Of a stretch of 64,000 bases of DNA, positions 1 to 22,777 are shown one piece after another. The position numbers were made by a program, and so were the translations under genes. Position 1 is the stretch's first letter; every line of letters starts with the position of its first letter. The notes under the pieces were generated by a model. The model saw only the letters and a list, made by a program, of their open reading frames with translations. It made no database searches and was not told where the DNA came from. This DNA comes from Sanderia malayensis (Eukaryota > Cnidaria > Scyphozoa > Semaeostomeae > Pelagiidae): assembly GCA_013076295.1 (NCBI GenBank), contig RQOL01000861.1, forward strand, positions 4,628,235 to 4,692,234, written 5' to 3'.

Positions 1-606
1 GAACTGGCTGGCTGAACGACAAGTTCCTCTGCAAAACTGGACTCGCACACCTAAAAACATCAATAACAAGACACTTTTGTTACAACAATGTACTTTCGTA
101 GCAACATACGCATATTCAAACACAGAATAAACACACGATATTGCAACAGAAAAGAAATTGTAAGCTGAATAAAGCAACGGGTGAGTGTTGCATTTGAGAT
201 GAATTCAGACCATCTGTATTCATAAACAAGTCTGATAGGCAAGAGGCTAGATAGCTGGAATCCAAGTTCAAAGAAAAAACGAGCAACTTCCAATCTTGAA
301 GCAGAAATTATACAACCAAAATCCGTCTCCAAAAGTGACTAGGCTAATTATATTCCAAATTCCAAGGCCAAGAGATAAACTAATTGAAAGACTAACAGTT
401 AATGAAGATTAGCAAACGTAGCTTACCCTCTTTTCTGCATCCGCTGTTATTAATGATTGTAACAGGTACTGTCTCAGGTATGCAAGTGACTCCCATTAGA
501 GCCCACGGGTCCTGACTAGCTGTATGCTCCATTGCGCACATCATTACCATTGCTAGCGTAATTAGAGACACCGTTCTCGTCATATTGACTAGCTTGTTTC
601 TTGCTC
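1..606 (-). CDS. Secreted cystine-knot (CTCK) protein, 5' part, runs off left edge
   Basis: Two exons seen. Coding exon 1 is 427-583 (ATG at 583) in an exon that begins at 606, after a clean pyrimidine-rich CAG acceptor. It ends in phase 1 at a GTAAGC donor. Exon 2 starts at 50 after a TTTTTAG acceptor and stays open to base 1. The spliced 69-residue start has a hydrophobic signal peptide (about residues 1-22), then Cys34, Cys49, Cys59 and Cys63. Cys59-R-G-T-Cys63 is the CxGxC turn of a C-terminal cystine knot, as in bursicon, mucin/VWF C-termini and DAN proteins. Cysteine spacing (15, 10, 4) nearly equals that of the CTCK protein at 9048-9449 (14, 10, 4), so the two are probably diverged paralogues. 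Expected role: secreted ligand or matrix protein. The distal Cys are outside the window, so the subfamily is open. A non-coding leader exon ending at 1131 (GTAAGT donor) may precede it. Confidence 0.78.
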
Positions 607-1130
607 CTGAGAAATAAACACAAAGAAATGGATCAAAATTTCTATCAAAGCAGCCAAAATTCCAACAAAAAAGACGACTGCCTTGGCTCAACAGTCAAGC
701 TCATTTAACTGTCAGTCCACTTTAACTGTCAGTGACTGATTCGAAGATTGTCAATGCTACCGTTGAGTCTGCCAGGAGCACCGCGTAAAACCTAGCATGC
801 CCGCGAGAGATAAGCAGACTGGAAAGCCGAAGGAAAACATCCAACATCTACGAGAAGATCAAACACAGCAAGATCGGAGTTGCAATACGAATCTCTGTTA
901 GGGGTACAAGTCTGAGAACTGTTTTCACAGTAGAGAGTTCTCTAACGCGGGAAATTAAATTTGTAACTAAGACAGCCAACCAACTGTCATGAACAACTAA
1001 GGAATTATAAATTTATTGTCTTTCTCTCACTCTGCTGCCCCAACGTCACTACGCTACTACTGTAGCTACTGGTACCAATATCACTACTACAAGTTGAGTA
1101 TTATAAATATACCTCACTTCTATAACTTAC

Positions 1131-1245
1131 CCGAAACCTTAAGATAAAAAGCTCTCAAGTCTGAACACTTCAAAAGTGGATATCTAATTCCACACCCGCG
1201 ATCTGATTCTCAATTATATGTAGCTCTGCTCGCCGCTGATCAAAG
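1131..1245 (-). other. Possible non-coding leader exon of the left-edge CTCK gene
   Basis: On the minus strand a CGG/GTAAGT donor sits at 1131/1130, and the downstream CTCK exon opens with a strong acceptor at 607-609, 23 nt before its ATG, so an upstream exon must exist. The interval just above the donor has stops in all frames and could be 5'UTR. A TTTATAA string at about 1275 could be a TATA-like element. The upstream limit is a guess. Confidence 0.3.
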
Positions 1246-4200
1246 AAGATTTAAAGACACTTGAACTCAAGGCTTGTCTTATAAAGATAAAAGTGCCGAC
1301 CACGTGACTACAGGTATTGTATGAAGCGGGGCGCTAGCTCTGTGCTGCCTCCCAACAACTGATTTACACCTGAATACCAGTAAGATACAAGTAAACCAAC
1401 TGAATAGAAAGCAGTAATTTTCCCACACAAAGTTGGGGGCATTGAACGTGAGAAAATTTCCACATCACAATCCAGTCTATTGTACGCAGTCTTCACTGCA
1501 TTTACCATACCACTCCACAGGTGGAAGGGCGGTTAAGCATTAGTGTGCGAATTAGTTCCTTATAATTTTCAGCATTAATAATTAAAGGAAAAATTAACAT
1601 CGCCAGTACTTTTCAATATGTAAAGTTCGTGAAAGTCAATTTAAATTTTGAGATATCCCAATGGGTGAAATGTGATCAAAACATTCGGCGAAAAAATTCA
1701 AAATTTCATCCATTAATAATCGGGAAAGCTATATATGTTGTAGGCTAGATGAATTTCAAGAACTTAAAGGAAAATATTTCTCAAAGCCCTATATAATTGC
1801 AAACACAATGCCGTGGTAAAATGGTCAAGTGCTTGTACAAGACTAGCAAGACATAAGCACAACTGATGGCATGACCAACTTGACAAACTAACTTTAAAAA
1901 CAGCCTCATGGAAATTACATTTTGATTTTTTAAAAATAAAAGTTTCAATGCCCCATCATTACCCGCGTATGCACATACGTCTGCCTCATTTGCAAATGGT
2001 TTATTTGAAGCTCGTGCACTTATGCCCGCGTATGGACTTCAGTTTGCGACAAAAATGCAGTTATTGTTGCTGTTAGGGGTAAAGAACTTTGTATGATCTT
2101 TTCAAGAAACATTTCGTTAAAAAAGTTTACCAAAATCTACTAAGCGAAAGAGACAAAAGAAATGTATTGTCTATAAACTACACGTTTGTCAAATGTCGAC
2201 ACACATCTACAACATCTGCAGTATATAATGTAGACAGAAATAGTAAGAAAAAAGTATAATAACCATTTCAATTGCGCTTAGAGTTAGCAAAGCACGGTCA
2301 TCAAGCATTTAAGCAACACATTGTATGTAGTATATGGTAGTCTTAAAAGGTGTTTCAAAACTATGAATGGACATTGGAAAAATATCACACTGTGCGTAAA
2401 GGACGCTGATATCTATAAATAGACATGAAAGAAATTGAATGTACAAAGGTATAAACCGATAAACCAACTCACCACGAAATCGTACCAAGCACTCTTCGTA
2501 TAAAGTACAAAGTATAAAGTATATCTATGTATTTGCCGTTGTTATTCCTCGACTTGACTTGCGAAAACCCGCGTTTTTTATGTCTGTCTGTGTCTGTCTG
2601 TCTAGTTGAACTTGTGTGGCTGCAGTGCTTCTGAACGGGTGAACTTTATTATAGCCAGCAGAGCGCATTCGGTTTGAGTGTCGGTCTGGTTTACACGCGG
2701 AAATGGTGAGGAGCCGGCTATACGTAGCAATCAACCGATTTCCCAGGCCCCTAATTCAACTGCGGTTAACTTGTTAATTATTCAACGCATTATAAGGACT
2801 TATTTGAAATCGTCGGCACAACAACGACTGCTTGTGGATGCATCTTCATTCAGGAGCGACGAATGAATGACCTTCTATTTACTACGCATGTCAACTAATG
2901 ACCTTATGTAAGCAGGGCTTGTCTACGTTCCATAACGTTGCTGCAGCTACTAAGCGATTCGCGATCACTAAAGCTGGCTGCGTAATAAAAAGCAAGATAG
3001 CTTCAAGTGTCTTGGGTGTTATTAATCAGCTGCAAATAAGCATTTGCTTGTATGTCTTCAGTTGTTTTGTCTGCTGTTCTTGCGAAGACACTTTTCACAA
3101 GCATTCACTGACAATGAATGAACTCAGTGGAATCAAATTTATTTGTCTTCTCGATTCAAAATGTTCTCAATCATAGTTAATTCAAGTAATTTCAAAAGTC
3201 AAAAAGTTAAGCGAAATCTCAATGCAATGCAAAGTGCAATACCCAAAGCCTGATTGAAGGCAAAAACCAGTTGTATGAAAATGACATATAGTTTTTCAAT
3301 CTTTGATGTACCTCTGTGTGCAACACCTTAATTATCAAGTCAGTAACAGAACTTATTAACGAGGGCTATTACAGAACTGTTGAAGCATTTATAAGCTTGC
3401 TAAGTTTCCAAAACAAAGCGGCCAAAAGCTGTCGACATATTTTAAAAGCTAGCATAAAATGTTAATTGGAGCTGCATTATTCTTGGCTCTGCTTCTTTGG
3501 TTTGACTTTAGAGGCATTGCTTTTCTTATCATACAGACTTAAGCTGGGGACATTAGTGTCATGCATTTAAGCTTAGAATAAAGATAAGCAACAATATGGA
3601 GCAGGTCTTGACTGTGCGAAGATCATAGATCTCTTCCTAGCACATGTTGTACATATAACACCAGGTAGAATATTATGCCAGACAGAGTAGTGGCTCTAAA
3701 GAGTAAAAACATAGTGGAATGATCATGTGCATGGAAAGCAAGCCCTTGGCCTGTGCTTTTTCCACGAGGAGCACGGTGGAGCGTGAAACTTACGGGACAG
3801 CATTTTCCCACACGTTAAAGTAAATACAAACAATTCCACATAGCTGCTGCCATGAGCGAGGCGAAAAACTCTCACGAGAAAAAATCGGACCGCCGAAGAA
3901 AACGATACAATTTTGCATAATTTATCTGCGAAAGTCAGTGGCTGTGAAACGTACCTGTTTAAACATTAATCGATTCATTCAAATACACGATTCATTATTG
4001 GTCAGGAAAACAAGAGGGGACTTGGTCGTCTTTCACAGAAGCCTGGGAAAAATTTCAACAGACCCCGACAACCCGCCTCGTTGAGACGGCGTGTGTGCGC
4101 TACCAACTGCCTATATAAAGGTGACAAGTGGAGATGCATGCTCAGTAGAGACGATTTGCTTGCAAGAGAAGGCTGCATTCTGCGTAATAAAAGCAATCAA

Positions 4201-6290
4201 GTGGAAACTATCTTGAAAGATAATTTGCAAAGTACAGACATCATACACAGAAGTGTGCATCTTTGAAGGTAGATTTTTATCCAGATTTTTATTAAATTTC
4301 TTGCCTTTTTATTCATGTTTATCGGGCAATGGCACAGCTAAGTATCTGGGGATATCAAAAATGCCAGATGTGCCAACGCAAGAGACCTGCACCCTGATAA
4401 ACCCTTCGCTAAGAATCTCATACTGTCCACTGTACTTACAATCGTTGCATCAATGAGCCATTTCTAACAAAATTGACCCTTTTACTAGTTTTCTATGCGC
4501 GAAACATTTGCAACGCACTCAAATACCCGAGACGGGTCACGAGGTAGCATTGAATTCAAAGCGAGGTCATTGAGAGTTTCCGACTATGCCGCAAAATTCG
4601 AATGAATTACTGTAGACTTTCGTAGGACAATGGTCGCGCAGAGACCGAAATAGCAGCAAACAAATCAATTATTTAAGCCAGTGTACCACGAACCACACTG
4701 TTGAATAATTCATATATGGATGCGTTTTTCACGCTGATTAACTCTATTCTGTGTCATTTGTTCCGCCAATAAACCACAAGGCTTCATCTCCGCAGTTGAA
4801 GCAAAGCAAGGAAAAAAGCCTGCCAAAAACCCGCAGGACCCAAAAATCAGATCTTACGAGTACGACACACTCTTAAGCTTGGATTATCCAAAGAATAACA
4901 TACACAGCAGTGCAAACGGCTGCAAAAGAACGTAGGATTATGTCTCAGAAAATTCCACACAGTAGTCCTTTTGATTCTCTGCTGTAATCCACAAAAAATC
5001 AGGGGTCTAATCTATGATGTAGATCTCCAGTGAGGTCTCAATCAAGTTGAAAGAGAAAGCCAAAAACATAAAGTGCCGGATGCTGGATAACGCCTCCGCT
5101 ACAAGTCAAGCAAACTCATGTTTTACTTGACTTGATAAATTTTTACTCTACACCGAGTCTTGCATAAACATTAACATCACTCCATCTGCAAGGAATTTTT
5201 GTCAAACTACGTTTGAAATGAATGGAAGAAAGTCACATTGAATAAATCGGTGACTCCGCCAATGAATGAGAGATTTTGCCTGATGATTCTACCTGCACTA
5301 TAATTGCATGCCTTCATTAAATTCAATTGATTAAAATTACAAAATGAGTATTCTAAAAAGTATGGTGTGAGGCTATTCAACTGATTATGATATGACCTTA
5401 AGCCTGATTTCCTCGCTTTAACAAGATATGCGTAAGTTAATAGAAGATATATGCTAGCAAGAGCATCACGTGTTTAGTAGAAAGTGTACAATGCAGAGAA
5501 CAAAGCTGGTAAAGCTAGGAGTTAGTGGTTTTCAAAAAATGACAGCTATTCAAGGAAGTGGTCCTGTGGTCCATACAGAAAAGGGTATGACAAAGAGACG
5601 CGATTTGAAAGGGCAGGCGAATTGAAATGGAGAAACGGTTAAAAGAAACCAATTTATCGGTCAAAAGATTCTTAAAAGGCAACACACCTGCTTAAGAAAG
5701 CGTTAAAACTTATAAAACATTCCTATAACCCACGATTGATAATCAAGTACGACTGATATTATAATGCATTCAACTGAAAGTCGATTTATGCTGGAGGACT
5801 CATCTTAACTATAGCTGCACACATACACACACCACGATTGCTCCGTAGGCTTCATAGACTCAAAAAACAGGTACAGGTAGAAATGTTTTCTTTTGTTTAT
5901 TCGAGTTCACATGAATGATATTTTACACGCAAAATTTCGAGAAGAGTAAAACCAAGCTGAAATGACAACAACAACTCAGACCCAGCTCGATAGACCAAAA
6001 TGCTGTACCCTCACTGCTTGTCTAACGTTGTCTTGCTATGAGGGTACTGTATGTCTGTGTGTTTGGTATGTCATGCCAAAACAAATCAAAAAACCAAGCA
6101 TACAGTCAGATGCTGTAGCCTAGACATCCCCGTAACACAGTATCGCATAGTTTCATTAATTAGGGCATTTGAAATATAGTGACAAAGTACAATCAACTTA
6201 TGTAAGTCTGGCAAAGCGCAGCGACACGTGCAGTGATACAATATCTGTACAGTTGTACACACAACTCGATAAATTATACGTTGGACTCAC
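1246..6290. other. Intergenic, no gene recognised
   Basis: Five kb with no convincing exon on either strand. Open frames here are under 95 codons, lack splice context and resemble no family I know. A GTGAGT donor on the minus strand at about 2470 and short simple tracts (TCTG-rich at 2580-2612) are the only landmarks. The 3' end of the unrecognised minus-strand gene at 6291-7149 may extend to about 5680-5770. Confidence 0.5.
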
Positions 6291-7149
6291 CTTAAATGCA
6301 GGATAGGAATTGTATTTATCTTTGCCTGTCGGAATCCACTGGCGTATCCTCAGGGTAGTTTCTCCTCTGTTCTCGATGATGTAGAGTGGACTTCTTTCCT
6401 GACGAAGAAATTGATCAAATTAAACCAATGAATCCTACTCCTTTGTGGCCTTTCTAATCTGGTTGTAAGCAATATGTAGTTGCTGCATGACACTACCACT
6501 AGCTGTGCTATAATTAGAAACTACACGGCTGCTACCGTGAATGCCACGTGGAGTGTTTTGTGTCGAGTGATCTTCCTTTCTGACGGTGCAGAATGGAACG
6601 TGAAACGTTTTCCAGCTTGCTGCGCCCGACAACACACGGCTCTATAGAATACGAGTGTTGAGCAGAGCAATTGAATCGCTCATCTTAACAATGCATTGTC
6701 TAGAGATTGCATCAAGTCCAATCGTGGATAATTACTATCTTTATCGTGGAGATAATCGCGTGTGTTGCGTGAAAACATACGTTTGTTTCGGTATCGTTTT
6801 TCGTATAGTTTAACATTGTTTCAAGGTCTTTTGTGGATTTGCTCAATTTGCTCCCAAACACCCGAACCGAATATGTTTGCTGAATATGATTTCTTACTTC
6901 ACCATCAAAATCTATGCTTTCGTAAAGTTGACTCTGTCCCCCAGAGCTATATTTTCAGCAACACATACTTCGTCCATAACTCGATTAAGTGACACTGATC
7001 GCAGATAAAAGATTGTTATACAGTTACTAATGAAACTAGGTTAAGCAAGCAAACTAATCAAGTCTACTTACGTCATGCGAAAAGGCGACGAGAACAATTC
7101 CAAAATGAATCGAACATTCACCGAACAAATTCAGCGAATATTTACTTGT
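6291..7149 (-). CDS. Unrecognised gene, two internal exons
   Basis: Two minus-strand exons have good borders and matching phase. Exon 7072-7149 (78 bp) lies between a TTTGCATTTTCAG acceptor and a GTAAGT donor. Exon 6291-6398 (108 bp) lies between TTTCTTCGTCAG and a GTGAGT donor. Both are open and phase 0 to 0. Joined they give 62 residues with a hydrophobic run (GIVLVAF), then a charged, Trp-containing stretch beginning ERSPLYIIENRGETTLRIRQ. I do not recognise the family. A short exon ending in a GTAAGG donor at about 7342, with an ATG nine codons earlier, could supply the start. A frame ending in a stop at about 5710 could be the end. Limits are uncertain; it could also be a decayed gene. 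Confidence 0.4.
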
Positions 7150-8253
7150 CTGAAAATGCAAACAGCTGGGCGAGAAGAGCTCTGAGAAGAACAAATTTTA
7201 CAATTCTACTTCTTTCCTTTTGCTTGCATGAATCAATGAAATATTTGGAAAGATCCAGGTCTGCAAGTGAAGCACACCACAAGTCGATGCACAATGCATG
7301 ATGAGTCAAGAAACCCACCCCACAAATGATAACCTTACCTTATGCAAACATAATAGATATTGCATTTGTTACCTATTATTGACAAGAAGACAACAGAGGG
7401 AGAGGCTTATCAATGCAAATGCTACACAAAAGATTTGCCTCGCTTTTAGAAAACGCGCAAGTGTGACTCGGACAGCAGACAATTCGATGTTGGCGTCACG
7501 CGCTTTCGCACGGGACACACACACATAAAAACCCGTTCGACAATCAACATTCTCCAGCACCACATCAGACACAAATTTGAAAGAAAGAAGGAATTAACTA
7601 CAAACCAACAAACATCGCCTTAAATCATCATAATCATAATCATCATCACCCTAACTGTAGACTGTCTCATGCTCCACAGTTTATACAAGGGAAAGTGGGA
7701 GTAAGAGATACTATAAAGGCGTTGGCGTAGTGGTAAGTCAGGAATGTTATACATACATGTATTCGTTGCTCTCTGCAAGCCGTGTGTATACCACACAGTT
7801 CCAATGGGTGGTCATATGTAATATAGTATTGTTATGAATTGTGTTACTACTGTTTTAAATGTCACAAACAAGGTCATCAAGAGTAACTAGTTGTGCAACT
7901 TTACCTTAAACTTCGTTACCAATTTTTCCCTGCATAGGATTCGTGTGAATTGACGTAGATTTATATATTGGATTTCAATGTTTTATATTTGAGACTCTTG
8001 ATGTTGCTACAACAAAGAAGAGTAGATATTAGTATTTTCGAACAGGAGAAAAGGCGTAATAGCCTTCAATAAAACAATACGTCATCTAGCTTGTTGTAGA
8101 TTCTCGTCATTAATTGCATTAGATTTTGTCGTGTTGTGTTCACGCACGAGTTTCTACTGATCACAAATGTGAAAAAAGAAACAACTGAAAGCAACAATTG
8201 TCGTGTTGTAAACAACTGATTCTAATACAATAACTTCATTATCGCAAACAATT
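7150..8253. other. Intergenic or upstream sequence, no firm gene
   Basis: Holds a TCATAA-rich simple tract (7626-7651) and a tRNA A-box-like string (TGGCGTAGTGG) at about 7727 with no matching B box. No supported exon other than the possible leader at 7342-7366. Confidence 0.4.
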
Positions 8254-8655
8254 TTATGCCGATGATTGTGAGCCAAACTTTCCTCTGGCGGCGAATTCCA
8301 TGTATTGTGAAAAAACATTTCGATTGAGGCGACTTGAGAGTCCTCCGCAGAGACAGTCTACTTTTGAAGACAACGAAGACACGAGCATGACATCAACCGT
8401 TGGGCATACAATACATAATAGAACAAAGAACATCGACAAGAAGAATAGAAAACACAGATAAAAAAGGGAAATGACACAAAAAAGCAGAAAAATCGTCACA
8501 TTCTTGGAGAATTCTTTTACCTCTGTGTGGTCAATTGATCGTCCAGCTAAAGGGATTAGCGTCATTAGGTTATTTCTTGAATAAGTAATTTCTTGTATTA
8601 TCTCTGAAACAATAAAGAACGTGGTCATTGAAAACCATATTGGATGCATGTTCAA
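8254..8655 (-). other. Weak candidate small gene (open frame of 133 codons)
   Basis: The frame opens with MNMHPIWFSMTTFFIV, a possible signal sequence. It contains a GAG/GTAAAAG donor at about 8521 followed by a pyrimidine-rich run with a GTAG acceptor at about 8376. It may therefore be either one membrane-spanning ORF or a two-exon secreted peptide whose second exon continues in another frame to about 8165. No family is recognised. The strongly hydrophobic middle is what a polypyrimidine intron tract would give when translated, so I favour the spliced reading or no gene at all. Confidence 0.2.
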
Positions 8656-9047
8656 TCATGCTATGCTGTAGATTCATGGAGGTCCATCACAATAAAACTA
8701 ACTGCTGTTACATATACGTAAACAAGTGCGACAGAATGAATTCCTATTTGATTATAGAAGAATACCAAAGATGAGCAGCGTTCCAAAATCAGTTCTCTGC
8801 TTCAGGGTTCATCTAGACAAAACAGAATCTATCTGAGAGCGTACGGTTTTTTTAACAACCTTAACACAATAACAGTGATACAAGCAATACGTATGATTAC
8901 AGTGAGGTTGTACAAATACTGGCCACATACTGGCTCTAACAGTCAAGAAGTCGTTTTTACAGCTTAACTCGTAAATCAATTGTAATGACTAGGTATATAA
9001 ATCAAAATGCTGTACGACCTTATAACGATGTATAATCTCTCGTAGAT
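8656..9047. other. Upstream region of the CTCK gene
   Basis: No ORF or repeat. Immediately before the ATG at 9048 the sequence TCTCTCGTAG could be a splice acceptor, so a non-coding leader exon may lie here. Confidence 0.3.
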
Positions 9048-9449
9048 ATGGAAATCAAAAACATATTCGCATTAACTATGCTGGTACAAATGACGTTGTC
9101 ATTTGGTAGAGCCTTTGCAATAAGGCACAACGAAGCCTGCATGCCCATTAACGGCATGGTAGAAATCAAATTCCCCAATTGCTTGCCAAGCAACGTCAAA
9201 TTACATCAATGCATCGGCACGTGTCTATCGTCAGATGGATTACCCGAGAATGAGGCAAAACTAACAACGAAATGCGAATGCTGTAAGCCGACCACGTTTC
9301 GGGACAGGAAGGTCTTACTCGAATGCAATTCAAAACACAGTGGACGTCAAATACAAAAGTACACTGTGAAGGAGCCTATTGCCTGCAACTGCTCTCCGTG
9401 CAACAGGCGACGAAAGAGATCAGAAGACAGTAAAAAAGAGCAATCATGA
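9048..9449 (+). CDS. Secreted cystine-knot (CTCK) protein, complete
   Basis: One-exon gene of 133 aa. Residues 1-24 form a signal peptide (IFALTMLVQMTLSF core). The mature part has eleven cysteines at 31, 45, 55, 59, 76, 78, 79, 93, 113, 115 and 118. The CxGxC (55-59), CxCC (76-79) and terminal CxCxxC (113-118) motifs are those of the C-terminal cystine-knot family (bursicon, glycoprotein-hormone-like, mucin/VWF C-termini, DAN). The domain is essentially the whole mature protein, as in bursicon-type hormones, so a secreted, probably dimeric ligand is likely; which receptor it uses cannot be told. The tail is very basic (RRRKR), possibly a cleavage or heparin-binding site. A polyadenylation signal lies 337 bp past the stop. 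A likely paralogue starts at 583 on the other strand. Confidence 0.9.
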   Translation: MEIKNIFALTMLVQMTLSFGRAFAIRHNEACMPINGMVEIKFPNCLPSNVKLHQCIGTCLSSDGLPENEAKLTTKCECCKPTTFRDRKVLLECNSKHSGRQIQKYTVKEPIACNCSPCNRRRKRSEDSKKEQS

Positions 9450-9779
9450 GGGGCTACTAGGAAGACTGGCCTGCTTACTATATAGCAAGGCCGTGTTTAA
9501 TTTCTTGCTGACTTTAGGTAGGTTTTCTAATTTACAATACTATATCAAGAAATAATTGTTTTTAAATTCTGTATAATATGTAACAATTAGTGGCGCACTT
9601 GTCAACCATCAACGCATAGAACAATTCATCCATTCTTTTTAGCAATTGAATTAACCTAGATGCAATGTGTTTACGTAGAAACTGCAAATTCTGTATTAAA
9701 GATTGCATAACTTAAGTAAAAAAGCAAAAACTTACCACATGACGCAAAGAATTGTAAACATGTGGCAAGATAAATGTTA

Positions 9780-9791
9780 TTTATTAATAAA
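9780..9791. terminator. Palindromic double polyadenylation signal between convergent genes
   Basis: TTTATTAATAAA is a perfect 12-bp palindrome reading AATAAA on both strands. It lies between the stop of the plus-strand CTCK gene (9449) and the stop of the minus-strand ODAD2 gene (10331), so it can serve both 3' ends. Implied 3'UTRs are about 340 and 550 nt. Confidence 0.55.
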
Positions 9792-10330
9792 ATAGACAGT
9801 AAACTTTAACAGGATTATAAGTGCTTTTGAGAGTATAAAGTGTCTTTTCTTATTTCAATGCTTTGGTGTAGCGCGAGCGAAATTGGAAGAAACTAAAATG
9901 CCACTGCAAAAACCAATGTATTCATTATTGCATTGCTAATTGTGTTTCATTCAGCCGTACAAAAATGGAGATACAGGGGGGGGGGGCGGGCAGGGTGTGA
10001 TTGGCACATACAACATTCGACTTACAGATTGATCAAAATAATACATGAAAAACAAACGAATGTGTGCTCGAAATCTGGCAATTGCTCGCCTCAAATATAA
10101 TCTATAGTTCAGGCCTCCAGACGTTCAATGCCATAATCACAGATCCAGCACACCCCATAGGAAATTCTCAAAGATCAACACACAATCAATCAGCGTAAAT
10201 TCAACTCGTAATAGTTTAAGATGAAAATTGTAGGTAATGGTAGTTATATATATGTACAGATGCAACAACATGTTATCTACAATACGTGATAGCCGAACCG
10301 CTTGAAAAGTCGTGTGAAAAATGAAAAGCA

Positions 10331-21192
<10,862 letters not shown>

Positions 21193-21403
21193 GATGATAA
21201 TAAATTTCACTCGCTGTTGACTGGCCTAAAGATGTTGCAGCTCCTACTTTGATGTGTGCAAAAAATATCTCCACTGAAGAAACTCTCAGGCAATTTCTTA
21301 AATCACTCGAGCTTTAGAAATGTCAATAGATTCCTTAAAATTTTATTTGCAACCGATACAACCGTGCTTCCATGAAAAGATCATTCAATGCAGGTTTACT
21401 TTG

Positions 21404-21417
21404 GTCACTATAACAAC
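21404..21417. promoter_or_regulatory. RFX X-box-like site upstream of ODAD2
   Basis: GTCACTATAACAAC fits the ciliary X-box consensus GTHNYYATRRNAAC at every position. It lies 212 bp upstream of the ODAD2 start codon. RFX factors control ciliary genes in animals, so regulation by RFX is a fair inference. Confidence 0.55.
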
Positions 21418-21449
21418 TGTTTCTAGACGTAAACAGCAACAACAACATG

Positions 21450-21752
21450 CATTTTGGTGGAGAAAGCACAGGGATGCAGAGCAGTGACAAACGAGAGAAA
21501 TATATAACAAAAACTGACCCTAAAACAGCAAAAAATATCATGAAGTTACGATTAAATATGATTAAAGTGAAAGCCAACTACAAGGGCACGAACAGAACAA
21601 TTGAATGCCCTGCTTGTGGAAACGAAGAAGAAACAACGGAACATATTTTTAAATGCAACAATTACCAAAAATTAGTAGGATATAAAGTACAAGAAGAATT
21701 GAAAAGTAATACAAACATCACACATTTAAAGAGAGAGCAGCAGAATATGTAA
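21450..21752 (+). mobile_element. Non-LTR retrotransposon 3' fragment (reverse transcriptase C-terminus)
   Basis: About 100 codons open in one frame. They include CPACGNEEETTEHIFKC, a C-x2-C-x8-H-x4-C knuckle found at the C-terminus of many LINE polyproteins, preceded by a basic stretch. An AT-rich tail with TAA/AAT repeats (21795-21866) follows, as at the 3' end of RTE- or L2-like elements. The catalytic part is absent: a 5'-truncated, dead copy. Confidence 0.65.
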
Positions 21753-21794
21753 TGAAGATAGAACAATATAAAGAAGAACTTGGATTGATAGTAT

Positions 21795-21866
21795 AATAAT
21801 AATAATTAAAAAAAAATAATAATAAATAAATAATAATAGTAATAATAATAATAATAATAATATATT
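21795..21866 (+). repeat. AAT/TAA microsatellite
   Basis: Interrupted (TAA)n run of about 70 bp, probably the tail of the LINE fragment before it. Confidence 0.85.
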
Positions 21867-21939
21867 AATGACGTAGTAAGCCTTGCACTTTGCAAGGCAA
21901 ATGTGCTCAGAACAATTCGTTCTGAAGTGGGCTTTGTGT

Positions 21940-21976
21940 AATACCGCTAATACCGCTAATACCGCTAATACCGCTA
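21940..21976 (+). repeat. 9-bp tandem repeat (TAATACCGC) x4
   Basis: Four perfect copies of TAATACCGC in a row. Confidence 0.9.
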
Positions 21977-22589
21977 GTGTGTCACAAGTCTTGACAATTG
22001 ACAAACCACCATAATTGTTTTTCCACAAGGGGCTTATTTACTTTAGACAGGGAATTATCCCCTACAAACTAACAAACAGGGTAACCTTAAATTTTAATGT
22101 TTCATATGAAAGCCAAGACAAAGAGGATCAGAAATCCGAGATGGGACATTTCGAAAAAGTGACGGGGGTCACGTCATCGCTCATCAAAGTATCGCACTAT
22201 TGGTCACGGTCAGAAAAAAATCAACTATCTTGTATTGTAAATCTGAATACATATTTAGAAAGAGCATGAAGAGTTATGCAAAAAATATTAAGGAACTTTA
22301 TCTTTAACATGAACAGTTGAGGAGATATGGCCAGTCGAAGATGTTACAATTCAGGGGGTAAAAAAAGTACTGAAATTACCGGAATTCTCAAATATTACCA
22401 AAACATTGGCACAAACATTGAACTACATATACCATCTCATTGATGGAAAGCATTTCAAGTTGATTTCAGCCAAAGAAATGTTTGAAAAACTGAGTTTACA
22501 TAATGTCCAGGGTGTCTGAATTCCTGACATTAGCCCCCGATTTTTAGAGAAATCCATTTTTTAATGATTTGGGGTGAAACTTTTGATGT

Positions 22590-22777
22590 AGAGTCAACTC
22601 TGTTTAGGTTGAACACCCTAGGGAAGCGTGAAAATGTTCAAATTACAACATACTCGAAATGTAGAGGTTTACCTTTATATGAATTAATTGTTTAGTGATC
22701 CTTTGGAACGGAGAATTCCATTCGAAATAGGTAAAGTTCAAACTACAGGAGTTAGAATTATGCAGACATGACTGTAA
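22590..22777. mobile_element. Tigger-like MITE copy in the left palindrome arm
   Basis: Starts AGTCAACTCTGTTTAGGTTG and ends with ATTATGCAGACATGACTGTA. It matches the MITE at 49569-49754 throughout, including GAAGCGTGAAAATGTTC. The mirror copy is at 24690-24877. Confidence 0.7.

Noticed and set aside
7721..7740. tRNA A-box-like string
   Set aside because: No B box at the needed distance and no cloverleaf.
9977..9990. G-run as a G-quadruplex element
   Set aside because: One uninterrupted run of about 11 G and no set of four separated runs; length may be a sequencing uncertainty.
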